A stretch of 64,000 bases of DNA from Enterobacter ludwigii (GTDB taxonomy: Bacteria; Pseudomonadota; Gammaproteobacteria; Enterobacterales; Enterobacteriaceae): the NCBI GenBank assembly GCA_900068845.1, contig CEFQ01000004.1, positions 62,159-126,158 of the forward strand, in the 5' to 3' direction. The notes below the pieces were generated by a model. The model searched no databases. It worked only from the letters and a program-made list of their open reading frames with translations, and had not been told where the DNA came from. The position numbers and the translations under genes were made by a program. Shown one piece after another: positions 31,051 through 38,688 of the stretch. The first letter of the stretch is position 1, and the number at the start of each line of letters is the position of its first letter.

Positions 31051-31827
31051 ATGTTTTTAATCATTTTGTTTAAGTCGTTAATCATTGGCGGATTGGTTGG
31101 CGTTGGGGTGGGAGCAGGCGCAGCGCGCATGTTCCACGCCCCGACCACACAAGGTATGGGCGCGTTCCGTACCTTGGGTGAACTCAATTCCTGTGAAGGC
31201 GATCCGGCATCGCACTTCTCCTTTGGTCTCGGCTTCTTCTTTAACGCCTGGGCATCATCCGTTGCGGCAGGCTCCTTCACGCAGGACGTTGACCACCGCA
31301 TCCTGCCGAACTGGGGCGCGGCAGCATTGATGGTGAAGAATCGTAACGTGGCCGAAACGCTGCATAACCCGAAACGCATGGCGATTGCCTGCGGCATCAT
31401 CGGCATGATTGTGGTGGCCTTCCTTAACAGCACCGCATCAGCGGTGCCGGCGGCGCTGCAAGTCACCGCCGTCAAAGTGCTGGTGCCGGCGGCTAACCTG
31501 CTGGTGAACACCGTGATGCCGGTGATTTTCTGGCTGGCCGCGATTGATGCCGGTAAGAAATCAGGTTTCTGGGCCACCATCTTTGGCGGTCTGGCGCAGC
31601 TGATCATGGGCAACGCCGTACCGGGTTTGGTGCTGGGCATCCTGATTGGTAAAGGCGTGGAAGAGAGCGGCTGGAACAAAGTCACCAAGGTGATGATGTT
31701 TGCCATCGTATTGCTGTTTGCCCTGAGTGGCTTCTTCCGCGGTTTCGATATGAAACTGCTGCAATCCTTCCAGCTAGGTATTCCGGGTTGGCTGGATATG
31801 ATCCACAACAGCGTCAGCGGCAAATAA
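31051..31827 (+). CDS. DUF4311 integral membrane protein, putative transporter subunit
   Basis: A protein of 258 residues with about six hydrophobic segments, from FLIILFKSLIIGGLVGVGVG at the N-terminus to VMMFAIVLLFALSGFF near residue 220. A polar segment with the conserved-looking GELNSCEGDPASHFSFGLGF lies after the first helix. SD AAAGGGT. Together with DUF4310 it is presumably the membrane part of an uptake system for the substrate of the enzymes downstream. In the Salmonella dga operon the same place is taken by mannose-type PTS IIC and IID. No similarity to IIC or IID is obvious to the eye. Confidence 0.8.
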   Translation: MFLIILFKSLIIGGLVGVGVGAGAARMFHAPTTQGMGAFRTLGELNSCEGDPASHFSFGLGFFFNAWASSVAAGSFTQDVDHRILPNWGAAALMVKNRNVAETLHNPKRMAIACGIIGMIVVAFLNSTASAVPAALQVTAVKVLVPAANLLVNTVMPVIFWLAAIDAGKKSGFWATIFGGLAQLIMGNAVPGLVLGILIGKGVEESGWNKVTKVMMFAIVLLFALSGFFRGFDMKLLQSFQLGIPGWLDMIHNSVSGK

Positions 31828-31839
31828 GGAGCCATCAGC

Positions 31840-32487
31840 ATGAACGAGAACGAAAACAAAGGGTTCTGGTACGCCGACTGGTCTTTCCCGATTTTTGTTG
31901 GCCTGCTCTCCTCCGGCGTGTTTGCCGGTACCCACATGTATTACCTGTACGGCATTGGTGCGTTTAACGAAGTGGCGTTTGTCTCCATGCTGCGTTCTGG
32001 CATGGAAACCGGCGTGTATGGCGCGGTCGCGGCATTCGGTGCCAGCTTCCTGTTCGCACGCATTATCGAAGGTTCGCTGGTAGGGATTCTCGATATCGGC
32101 GGTGCGATCCAGACTGGCGTCGGCCTCGGCGTGCCCGCGCTGCTGCTCGGTGCGGGCATCGTGTTCCCGGTCGCCAACTTCGCCGCCTCGCTGGCCACCG
32201 GTTTGGTGGTGGGGTTAGCGATTGGTTATCTGATCATCCTGGCGCGTAAGTTCACCATCAACCAGAGCGACTCGACGTACGGTGCAGACGTGATGATGGG
32301 CGCGGGTAACGCATCAGGCCGCTTCCTTGGGCCGTTGATTATCCTGTCTGCCATGGCCGCATCGATTCCCATTGGTCTCGGTTCGCTGGTCGGCGCGCTG
32401 CTGTTCTACCTGTGGAATAAGCCGATTACCGGTGGCGCGATTCTGGGCGCGATGGTGTTGGGTGCGATGTTCCCGATTTCGCTGTAA
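31840..32487 (+). CDS. DUF4310 integral membrane protein, putative transporter subunit
   Basis: A protein of 215 residues with about five to six membrane segments and very Gly-rich helices (GVGLGVPALLLGAGIVFPVAN, GLVVGLAIGYLIILA). The N-terminus is cytoplasmic-looking (MNENENKGFWYADWSFP). It starts 12 bases after DUF4311 behind SD AAGGAG, so the two are made together. A polar loop with DSTYGADVMMGAGNASGR could be a substrate-binding re-entrant segment, which is inference. A 116-bp gap with paired palindromes separates it from the enzyme genes. Confidence 0.8.
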   Translation: MNENENKGFWYADWSFPIFVGLLSSGVFAGTHMYYLYGIGAFNEVAFVSMLRSGMETGVYGAVAAFGASFLFARIIEGSLVGILDIGGAIQTGVGLGVPALLLGAGIVFPVANFAASLATGLVVGLAIGYLIILARKFTINQSDSTYGADVMMGAGNASGRFLGPLIILSAMAASIPIGLGSLVGALLFYLWNKPITGGAILGAMVLGAMFPISL

Positions 32488-32502
32488 TGCGGCTGATTGA
32501 AC

Positions 32503-32575
32503 GGTCGCCATAAATGGCGACCCTACATGTTGGGTGCGCATTTTCAGTCATGTAGGGTGCGCATTCATGCGCACC
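32503..32575. repeat. Paired palindromes inside the catabolic operon
   Basis: GGTCGCCATAAATGGCGACC (32503-32522) and GGTGCGCATTCATGCGCACC (32556-32575) flank a 33-bp spacer. The spacer holds a partial third copy: GGGTGCGCATT occurs at 32532 and again at 32555. The outer words CCCTACATG and CATGTAGGG are also inverted. The element fills most of the only long gap of the operon, between the membrane and enzyme genes, so it may modulate the ratio of the two mRNA halves. Confidence 0.75.
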
Positions 32576-32603
32576 TGGCAACAATCGCAGTATAGGAGTA
32601 AAC

Positions 32604-33737
32604 ATGTTTGATCTGATTCTGCGCCGCGCCCGTCTGTGCGATGAACAGCTGGTAGATATTGCGATCCAGCACGGCAAAATTGCCGCCGTCGGCGAGGTGA
32701 GCGGCGCGGCACAGCAGGAGCGCGATCTCGCGGGACGCTACTACGTCAGCGCTGGCTGGATTGATAGCCACGTGCACTGTTATCCCAAATCCCCGATTTA
32801 TCACGACGAAGCCGACACCATTGGCATGGCGCAAGGCGTCACCACCGTGGTGGATGCAGGCAGCACCGGCGCAGATGATATCGACGACTTTTACCAGCTC
32901 ACGCGTTCGGCCACCACCGAAGTACGTGCGCTGATTAACATCTCGCGCACCGGCATTGTGACGCAAAACGAGCTGGCCGATATGGCACAGATCGATGGCG
33001 AGGCGGTGGTACAGGCGGTGAAACGCCGCCCCGATTTTATCGTCGGCCTGAAAGCCCGTATGAGCAGCAGCGTGGTGGGCGAAAACGGCATTCAGCCGTT
33101 GGTGCGTGCCAAGGCCATTCAGCAGGCGGCGGGCAATTTGCCGCTGATGGTACACATCGGCAATAACCCGCCGGTGCTGGAAGAGATCGCCGATCTGCTG
33201 ACCTCTGGCGACATCATCACCCACTGCTTCAACGGCAAACCAAACCGCATCTTATCGCCGCAGGGCGAGCTGAAAGCGGCAGTAAAAAATGCCATTGCGC
33301 GTGGCGTGAAGCTGGATATCGGTCACGGCGGCGCCAGCTTTAGCTTCGAGGTGGCGCGTCAGGCGATCGCGCAGGGCATTCTGCCCGACACCATCAGCTC
33401 CGATATTTACTGTCGTAACCGCATCAACGGCCCGGTACATAGCCTGGCGCACGTGATGTCGAAATTCTTCAGCATTGGCATGACGCTGCCGCAAATCATC
33501 GCGTGCGTCACCGTTAATGCCGCTGCTGGTCTGCGTCTGGCGGGCAAAGGGCGCTTAACCGCAGGTTATGACGCCGACCTGACCATTTTTACCGTCAAAG
33601 AGGAAGCCCGCCCGTTCGTCGATGCTGAAGGCGAGCGGGTGATGGGTGAACAACATGTGCTGCCGCTGGCCGTGGTTATCGCGGGTCACTGGCATCTGAC
33701 TGATGAAGGGAAAGCGAATCATGTCTTCGATTTATGA
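32604..33737 (+). CDS. Amidohydrolase/deacetylase-family metallohydrolase (EF_0837 type)
   Basis: A cytoplasmic amidohydrolase-superfamily enzyme of 377 residues. Binuclear metal ligands are visible: HVHC near residue 55, the likely carboxylated Lys in FIVGLKARMSSS, His in VHIGNNPP and ITHCFNGKPN, and the Asp in DTISSDIYCRNR. A final beta-sandwich holds GYDADLTIFTV. Related annotated proteins are called N-acyl-amino-acid or dihydroorotase-like deacetylases. In this operon it may remove an N-acyl group from an amino-sugar acid before the ammonia lyase, which is inference. SD AGGAG. The next gene overlaps its end by 17 bases. Confidence 0.85.
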   Translation: MFDLILRRARLCDEQLVDIAIQHGKIAAVGEVSGAAQQERDLAGRYYVSAGWIDSHVHCYPKSPIYHDEADTIGMAQGVTTVVDAGSTGADDIDDFYQLTRSATTEVRALINISRTGIVTQNELADMAQIDGEAVVQAVKRRPDFIVGLKARMSSSVVGENGIQPLVRAKAIQQAAGNLPLMVHIGNNPPVLEEIADLLTSGDIITHCFNGKPNRILSPQGELKAAVKNAIARGVKLDIGHGGASFSFEVARQAIAQGILPDTISSDIYCRNRINGPVHSLAHVMSKFFSIGMTLPQIIACVTVNAAAGLRLAGKGRLTAGYDADLTIFTVKEEARPFVDAEGERVMGEQHVLPLAVVIAGHWHLTDEGKANHVFDL

Positions 33738-34842
33738 AAAATATGACCTGAAGCAGGTCATCAATGCCTCGGGCCGCATGACCATTCTGGGCGTTTCCAC
33801 GCCGTCTGCGGACGTGGTGGATACCGTCAGCTACGGTCTGAATCATTACTTCGAGATGAAAGACCTGGTCAACAAGACTGGCGCTTACATCGCCAAACTG
33901 CTGGACGTAGAAAGCGCGGTGGTGGTGTCGTGCGCCTCGGCGGGCATTGCGCAGAGCGTGGCGGCGGTAATCGTTAAAGATAACGACTGGCTGCTGGAGA
34001 ATCTGCACGCCGCGCCGCTCAGCGTGCCGCACGATATCGTGGTGCCAAAAGGGCACAACGTGAACTTCGGCGCGCCGGTTGGCAGCATGGTGGCACTGGG
34101 CGGCGGTCGCTTGATCGAAGCCGGTTACAGCAACGAATGTTCGCCAGAGCAGCTGGCGGCGGCGATCACGCCGACCACGGCGGCGCTGATGTATATCAAA
34201 TCGCACCACTGCGTGCAGAAAAGCCATCTCAGCGTTGAGCAGGCGGCGGTTGTCGCACGCAAACACGGCATTCCACTGATCGTTGATGCGGCAGCTGAAG
34301 AAGATTTGCAGTGTTACTACCAAATGGGCGCTGATTTAGTGATTTACAGCGGTGCCAAAGCAATTGAAGGGCCGACCAGCGGCTTGGTGATTGGTCGCAC
34401 ACAGTACGTTGAATGGGTGAAACGCCAGAGCAATGGCATTGGTCGCGCGATGAAAGTCGGCAAAGAGGGCATTCTCGGCCTGACGCAGGCGATTGAAAAC
34501 TATCTGGTGCAGCCGAAAACCACAGGCGCTGAGATGGTGACCAACATGACGCCTTTCATCGACAACCTCAACACCCTGAACGGTGTCACCGCGCGCGTGG
34601 TGTGGGATGCGGCGGGACGCGATATCGCGCGTGCTGAAATCAAGTTCGATGAAGCGGTCACCGGCTGGCCGACCGGCGAGCTGGTGCAGGCATTGAAAAC
34701 CGGCGACATCGCCATCTATTTCCGTGGCTACAAAGCCAACGAAGGCATCATCGAAGCCGATGTGCGCAGCGTCAGCGCCGATCAGCTGCACATCATCTTT
34801 AGCGCTATTCAGGCGTTGATCAGCGGAGGAACACGCGCATGA
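33721..34842 (+). CDS. dgaE: DgaE-like PLP-dependent ammonia lyase
   Basis: A fold-type I PLP enzyme of 373 residues (SelA/MJ0158-like). The PLP Lys is in VIYSGAKAIEGPTSGLVIG near residue 215 and the preceding Asp in LIVDAAAEEDL. DgaE of Salmonella removes ammonia from D-glucosaminate-6-phosphate to give 2-keto-3-deoxy-6-phosphogluconate. The start at 33721 follows GAAGGG inside the end of the amidohydrolase gene; a start six codons earlier lacks an SD. It overlaps the aldolase by four bases. The exact substrate in this cluster is inferred, not shown. Confidence 0.85.
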   Translation: MSSIYEKYDLKQVINASGRMTILGVSTPSADVVDTVSYGLNHYFEMKDLVNKTGAYIAKLLDVESAVVVSCASAGIAQSVAAVIVKDNDWLLENLHAAPLSVPHDIVVPKGHNVNFGAPVGSMVALGGGRLIEAGYSNECSPEQLAAAITPTTAALMYIKSHHCVQKSHLSVEQAAVVARKHGIPLIVDAAAEEDLQCYYQMGADLVIYSGAKAIEGPTSGLVIGRTQYVEWVKRQSNGIGRAMKVGKEGILGLTQAIENYLVQPKTTGAEMVTNMTPFIDNLNTLNGVTARVVWDAAGRDIARAEIKFDEAVTGWPTGELVQALKTGDIAIYFRGYKANEGIIEADVRSVSADQLHIIFSAIQALISGGTRA

Positions 34843-35576
34843 GTCTCAACCCGAATTTCTATCAGGGCCGCCTGTGCCTGAATGTGCTGGCCGGTTCGAA
34901 GCAGAATGCCAAAGAAATCTGGCAGGCGGCGGAAGGCCATGTGCTGGTGGGCGTGCTGTCAAAAAACTATGCCAGCAATGACGAAGCGATTGCCGATATG
35001 CGCGAGTATGCTGCGCTGATCGACAATGCGCTCTCAGTAGGTTTGGGCGCGGGCGATCCGAACCAGTCGGCGATGGTGAGTGAAATCTCGGCGGTACTGC
35101 AACCGCAACACGTCAATCAGGTATTCACTGGCGTGGCGACCAGTCGTGCGCTGCTCGGCCAGAACCACACCGTGGTGAACGGTTTGATTTCGCCAACCGG
35201 TACGCCGGGGATGGTGAAAATTTCTACCGGGCCGCGCAGTTCAAAGGGTGCCGACGCGATTGTGCCGATCGACAGCGCCATCGCCATGTTGCAAGACATG
35301 GGTGGCAGCTCGGTAAAGTACTTCCCGATGGGCGGGCTGAAGGCGGTGAATGAGTATCGTGCGGTGGCGGAAGCCTGTGCGCGTCACGACTTCTGGCTGG
35401 AGCCAACCGGTGGTATCGATCTCAACAACTTCGAAGAGATTGTGCGCATTGCGCTCGATGCCGGTGTCAGCAAAGTGATCCCGCACGTCTACAGTTCGAT
35501 TATCGATAGCGCAACCGGCGACACGCGCATTGACGATGTGCGTCAGCTTCTGGCAACGTGCAAGAAACTGCTGTAA
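34839..35576 (+). CDS. dgaF: DgaF-like 2-keto-3-deoxy-6-phosphogluconate aldolase
   Basis: A class I aldolase-type TIM barrel of 245 residues in the KDGP aldolase (EF_0839) family. The likely Schiff-base Lys is in SSVKYFPMGGLKAV near residue 165, and the phosphate/substrate loops include PTGTPGMVKISTGPRSSKG and LEPTGGIDLNNFEEI. It should split 2-keto-3-deoxy-6-phosphogluconate into pyruvate and glyceraldehyde-3-phosphate. The ATGA overlap with the lyase gene implies coupled translation and adjacent pathway steps. Confidence 0.87.
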   Translation: MSLNPNFYQGRLCLNVLAGSKQNAKEIWQAAEGHVLVGVLSKNYASNDEAIADMREYAALIDNALSVGLGAGDPNQSAMVSEISAVLQPQHVNQVFTGVATSRALLGQNHTVVNGLISPTGTPGMVKISTGPRSSKGADAIVPIDSAIAMLQDMGGSSVKYFPMGGLKAVNEYRAVAEACARHDFWLEPTGGIDLNNFEEIVRIALDAGVSKVIPHVYSSIIDSATGDTRIDDVRQLLATCKKLL

Positions 35577-35600
35577 CAAATGAGTAACAGGTGAGGCTCC

Positions 35601-37511
35601 GTGAGATTTCCCAATCAGCGTCTGACCCAGCTTTTCGCTGCGCTGCAAAATGAAACCCTGCCGCAGGACGAACTGGCACGCCGCTTTTCCGTTTCGACGC
35701 GCACGGTGCGCACCGATATCACCGCGCTGAACGCGCTGCTGGAACAGCACGGCGCGCAGTTTGTGCTGGCGCGCGGCGCGGGATATCAACTCAAAATTGA
35801 CGATGCGGCGCGCTTTGGTCGCTTACAGCAAGAGAGCGCCACGCCGCTGCGGGTGCCGCGCACGTCGCAGGAGCGCGTGCGTTATCTGCTGACGCGCTTT
35901 CTCACCGCCGCCTATTCCATCAAGCTGGAAGATCTGTCGGAAGAGTGGTTCGTTAGCCGCGCCACGCTGCAAAGCGATATGGCGATCGTTCGCGAATGGC
36001 TCGGCCGTTATCACCTTAATATCGAAACCAAACCGCATTACGGTATGAAGCTGTTTGGCAGCGAGGCGGCGATCCGCACCTGCTTAACTGACTTGCTGTG
36101 GCAGATCGACCAGGAAACGCCGGAGAGCCCGCTGCTGACGGTGGAAGCACTACACAGCGGCATGCTGGCGCAGCTCGAACCTTTGCTGCAACAGTGCTTT
36201 GCCCAGCACGCGATTCGCCTTAGCGATGAAGGCGATCGTTATTTACAAATCTACTGCGCGGTGGCGGTGCGGCGTATTAGTGAAGGTTTCCCGCTTAACG
36301 ATCCCGGGGCAGAAGATGTGGGCGAGGAAGTGCGCGAAGCGGCACACGACCTGATTAACCTGATGCGTCCGCTGGTCGGCAAGCCGATTTCACAGGCGGA
36401 AGAGAACTGGCTGCGGGTCAACATTGCCGCGCGGCAGATTCAGGCGCTGGCACCCAGCACCATTAATGCCGATGATGCCGATGCGCTGGTCGATTACCTG
36501 CTGAATTACATCAACACCCATTACAACTATCGACTGCAGCACGATGAACAGCTGCGCGCCGACCTGCGCACCCATATCAAAACCATGATCACGCGGGTAC
36601 GCTATCAGATCCATATCCCCAATCCGCTGCTGAGCAACATTAAGCAGCACTATCCAATGGCCTACGATGTGACGCTGGCGGCGGTAACCAGCTGGGGCAA
36701 ATACACGCCTTACACCATCAGCGAAAACGAGATCGGTTTTCTGGTACTGCATATCGGCGTGGGGCTGGAGAGGCATTACGAAGTTGGCTATCAGCGCCAT
36801 CCGCAGGTATTGCTGGTGTGCGACAGCGGCAACTCAACGCTGCGCATGATTGAGGCGCTGCTGCTGCGCAAATATCCACAGTTAGTGGTTACGGCGCGGC
36901 TGTCGCAGCGGGACTACGAGTTACGCGAGCATATTGATGAAGACTTCGTCGTTTCCACTGCGCGGCTGAGCGAGAAGAACAAGCCGATTGTGGTGATGTC
37001 GCCGTTCCCGACCGAATTCCAGCTGGAGCAGCTCGGTAAGCTGGTGCTGGTGGATCGCACGCGTCCTTACATGCTGGAGAAGTACTTCGACGCGCAGCAC
37101 TTTATGGTGCTGGATAAGCCGATGGCGCAGTCGGATCTGTTCCGCCTGCTGTGCAATCAGCTGGAAAGCGAAGGTTTTGTCGATGCGGATTTCTATCCGT
37201 CGGTGGAGGAGCGCGAAGCGATCGTCAGCACCCTGCTCGGCGAAGGCATCGCGCTACCGCATTCACTTGGTTTGCTGGCGCAGAAAACCGTGGTCTACAC
37301 GGTGTTAGCGCCGCACGGCGTCAGCTGGGGTGAGGAGACCGCGTCAGTGATTTTCCTGCTGGCGATCAGCAAAAGTGAATACGAAGAGGCGATGGCGATT
37401 TATGATCTGTTCGTCACCTTCCTGCGCGAAAGGGCGACGACGCGGCTGCGCGATTGCGCGGATTTTGTCAGCTTTAAAGCGGTGGCGATCGATTGTTTGA
37501 GCCGGTTGTGA
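35601..37511 (+). CDS. PRD-containing BglG/MtlR-type transcriptional regulator
   Basis: A regulator of 636 residues. Parts in order: a DNA-binding HTH_11 domain (about 1-60, ELARRFSVSTRTVRTDITAL), a second HTH-like domain (about 85-155), two PRDs (about 170-395) and an EIIB-like domain with CDSGNST (about 405-490). An EIIA-like domain with active-site-type His in IALPHSLGLLA (about 500-636) ends it. This MtlR-like layout means DNA-binding activation controlled by PTS phosphorylation, not RNA antitermination. The start is GTG. It is the last gene of the cluster it most likely controls, 24 bases after the aldolase. Confidence 0.87.
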   Translation: MRFPNQRLTQLFAALQNETLPQDELARRFSVSTRTVRTDITALNALLEQHGAQFVLARGAGYQLKIDDAARFGRLQQESATPLRVPRTSQERVRYLLTRFLTAAYSIKLEDLSEEWFVSRATLQSDMAIVREWLGRYHLNIETKPHYGMKLFGSEAAIRTCLTDLLWQIDQETPESPLLTVEALHSGMLAQLEPLLQQCFAQHAIRLSDEGDRYLQIYCAVAVRRISEGFPLNDPGAEDVGEEVREAAHDLINLMRPLVGKPISQAEENWLRVNIAARQIQALAPSTINADDADALVDYLLNYINTHYNYRLQHDEQLRADLRTHIKTMITRVRYQIHIPNPLLSNIKQHYPMAYDVTLAAVTSWGKYTPYTISENEIGFLVLHIGVGLERHYEVGYQRHPQVLLVCDSGNSTLRMIEALLLRKYPQLVVTARLSQRDYELREHIDEDFVVSTARLSEKNKPIVVMSPFPTEFQLEQLGKLVLVDRTRPYMLEKYFDAQHFMVLDKPMAQSDLFRLLCNQLESEGFVDADFYPSVEEREAIVSTLLGEGIALPHSLGLLAQKTVVYTVLAPHGVSWGEETASVIFLLAISKSEYEEAMAIYDLFVTFLRERATTRLRDCADFVSFKAVAIDCLSRL

Positions 37512-37526
37512 TGGAGGATGCCCGCC

Positions 37527-37646
37527 GTCCCCCATCCCAGCCTTCCCCCGCAAGCGGGGGAAGGAGACGCTGCCACATGCAACTCAGAACTAACATGTGG
37601 CAGCATCCTCCTCCCCCATTTATGGGGGAGGACCGAGGAGGGGGAC
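37527..37646. repeat. 120-bp cloverleaf-like inverted-repeat element
   Basis: The outer ends GTCCCCC and GGGGGAC are inverted, and three strong hairpins lie inside. CCTTCCCCCG-CAAG-CGGGGGAAGG is at 37541-37564. GCTGCCACATG...CATGTGGCAGC with 14-nt loop is at 37569-37604. TCCTCCCCCAT-TT-ATGGGGGAGGA is at 37609-37632. The left and right halves resemble each other in inverted orientation. GCCCGC occurs just outside both ends (37520 and 37648), perhaps a target duplication. It fills the gap between the regulator and yhaJ stops and encodes nothing. It may be a MITE-like element or a strong bidirectional transcription block. Confidence 0.65.
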
Positions 37647-37659
37647 AGCCCGCACCTAC

Positions 37660-38559
37660 TTAACCGCGCTTCGCTAGCAACCTCGGAATCTCACGCAAAC
37701 ACCAGGCTTTCGCTTCGCCCATGCTGTCGCGGCGCCACGCCATAATAATATCCACTTCGCGCGTATACTCTGCGCTCACCACGCGTAAACGCCCCTCGGC
37801 GATATCTTGCTCCACCATCGGATAGGGCATCGTAGCCACGCCCAAACCTGCCAGCAGTGCGCGACGTTTATCATCCATGCTGCTTACCGTCAGACGCTGC
37901 TGCTTATCCAGTAACTGCACCGTCAGCACCGGTCGCTCGCGCGCCGTATCCGCTACCGCAATGCCGCGGTATTTTACGCGCGTCACTTCTGACAGCGGCT
38001 CAGCTTCCTGATGAATCGGATGATCCGGGCTGGCAACGTAGACGCTCATAATGCTGTAAAGCTTGCGGGTGTTGATTTCGGTTGAGGCGCGAAAGTGCAG
38101 ATCCGGGGCAATAACGATATCGGCGCGCCCCTGTTCCAGCCGCTCCCAGGCACCGGCTAACACTTCGGTGATCAGCGAAATCTGCGTATTGGCTTTTTCT
38201 GACAGCTTTTCTACCAGTGGAAACAGACGTTCGGTAGGAACCAGCGCTTCGGCCACGATGGTGAGATGCGTTTCCCAACCGCGCGCTAGCGCTTCAGCAT
38301 CGGTGGTGAGTTTATCGGCGGCTTCGAGCAGCACGCGGCCACGTTCCAGCAGCATGCGACCCACATTGGTGAACTTGGTGCGGTGGCCGGAACGGTCAAA
38401 CAGCACCACATCCAGCTCCTCTTCCAGCTTCTGCATGGTGTAACTCAGCGCGGAAGGGACGCGACCCAGTTCATCGGCCGCAGCGGCAAAGCTGCCACGG
38501 CGGTCAATAGCATCCATCACACGTAAAGCTTCAAGGGTTAACGCGCGGTCTTTTGCCAT
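37660..38559 (-). CDS. yhaJ: LysR-family regulator YhaJ
   Basis: A LysR-type regulator of 299 residues (298 in E. coli YhaJ). The N-terminal winged HTH (ALRVMDAIDRRGSFAAAADE then LGRVPSALSYTMQKLEEEL) is nearly identical to E. coli, followed by the effector domain from about 90. In E. coli YhaJ activates yhaK and influences yqjF and virulence genes. It is divergent from yhaK, which is its likely target, and its 3' end meets the cloverleaf-like element. Confidence 0.95.
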   Translation of the reverse strand: MAKDRALTLEALRVMDAIDRRGSFAAAADELGRVPSALSYTMQKLEEELDVVLFDRSGHRTKFTNVGRMLLERGRVLLEAADKLTTDAEALARGWETHLTIVAEALVPTERLFPLVEKLSEKANTQISLITEVLAGAWERLEQGRADIVIAPDLHFRASTEINTRKLYSIMSVYVASPDHPIHQEAEPLSEVTRVKYRGIAVADTARERPVLTVQLLDKQQRLTVSSMDDKRRALLAGLGVATMPYPMVEQDIAEGRLRVVSAEYTREVDIIMAWRRDSMGEAKAWCLREIPRLLAKRG

Positions 38560-38688
38560 GCCGATTCTCTGTCAGTAAATTTGAACATGCCGGGCAGATT
38601 AACTGGCTTACAATCCGGCGTCCAGACTTTTACCATAATCCCATCAAGCCTGCGGTCGAATCTCACCGCAGCGTGTCGGAGGATTATC

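Noticed and set aside
35117..37606. Many long antisense frames across the GC-rich catabolic and tam genes
   Set aside because: They shadow well-supported genes, are Arg/His/Ala-rich and have no SD or similarity.
37512..37659. CRISPR-like repeat cluster
   Set aside because: The repeats are inverted, not regularly spaced direct repeats, and no spacers exist.
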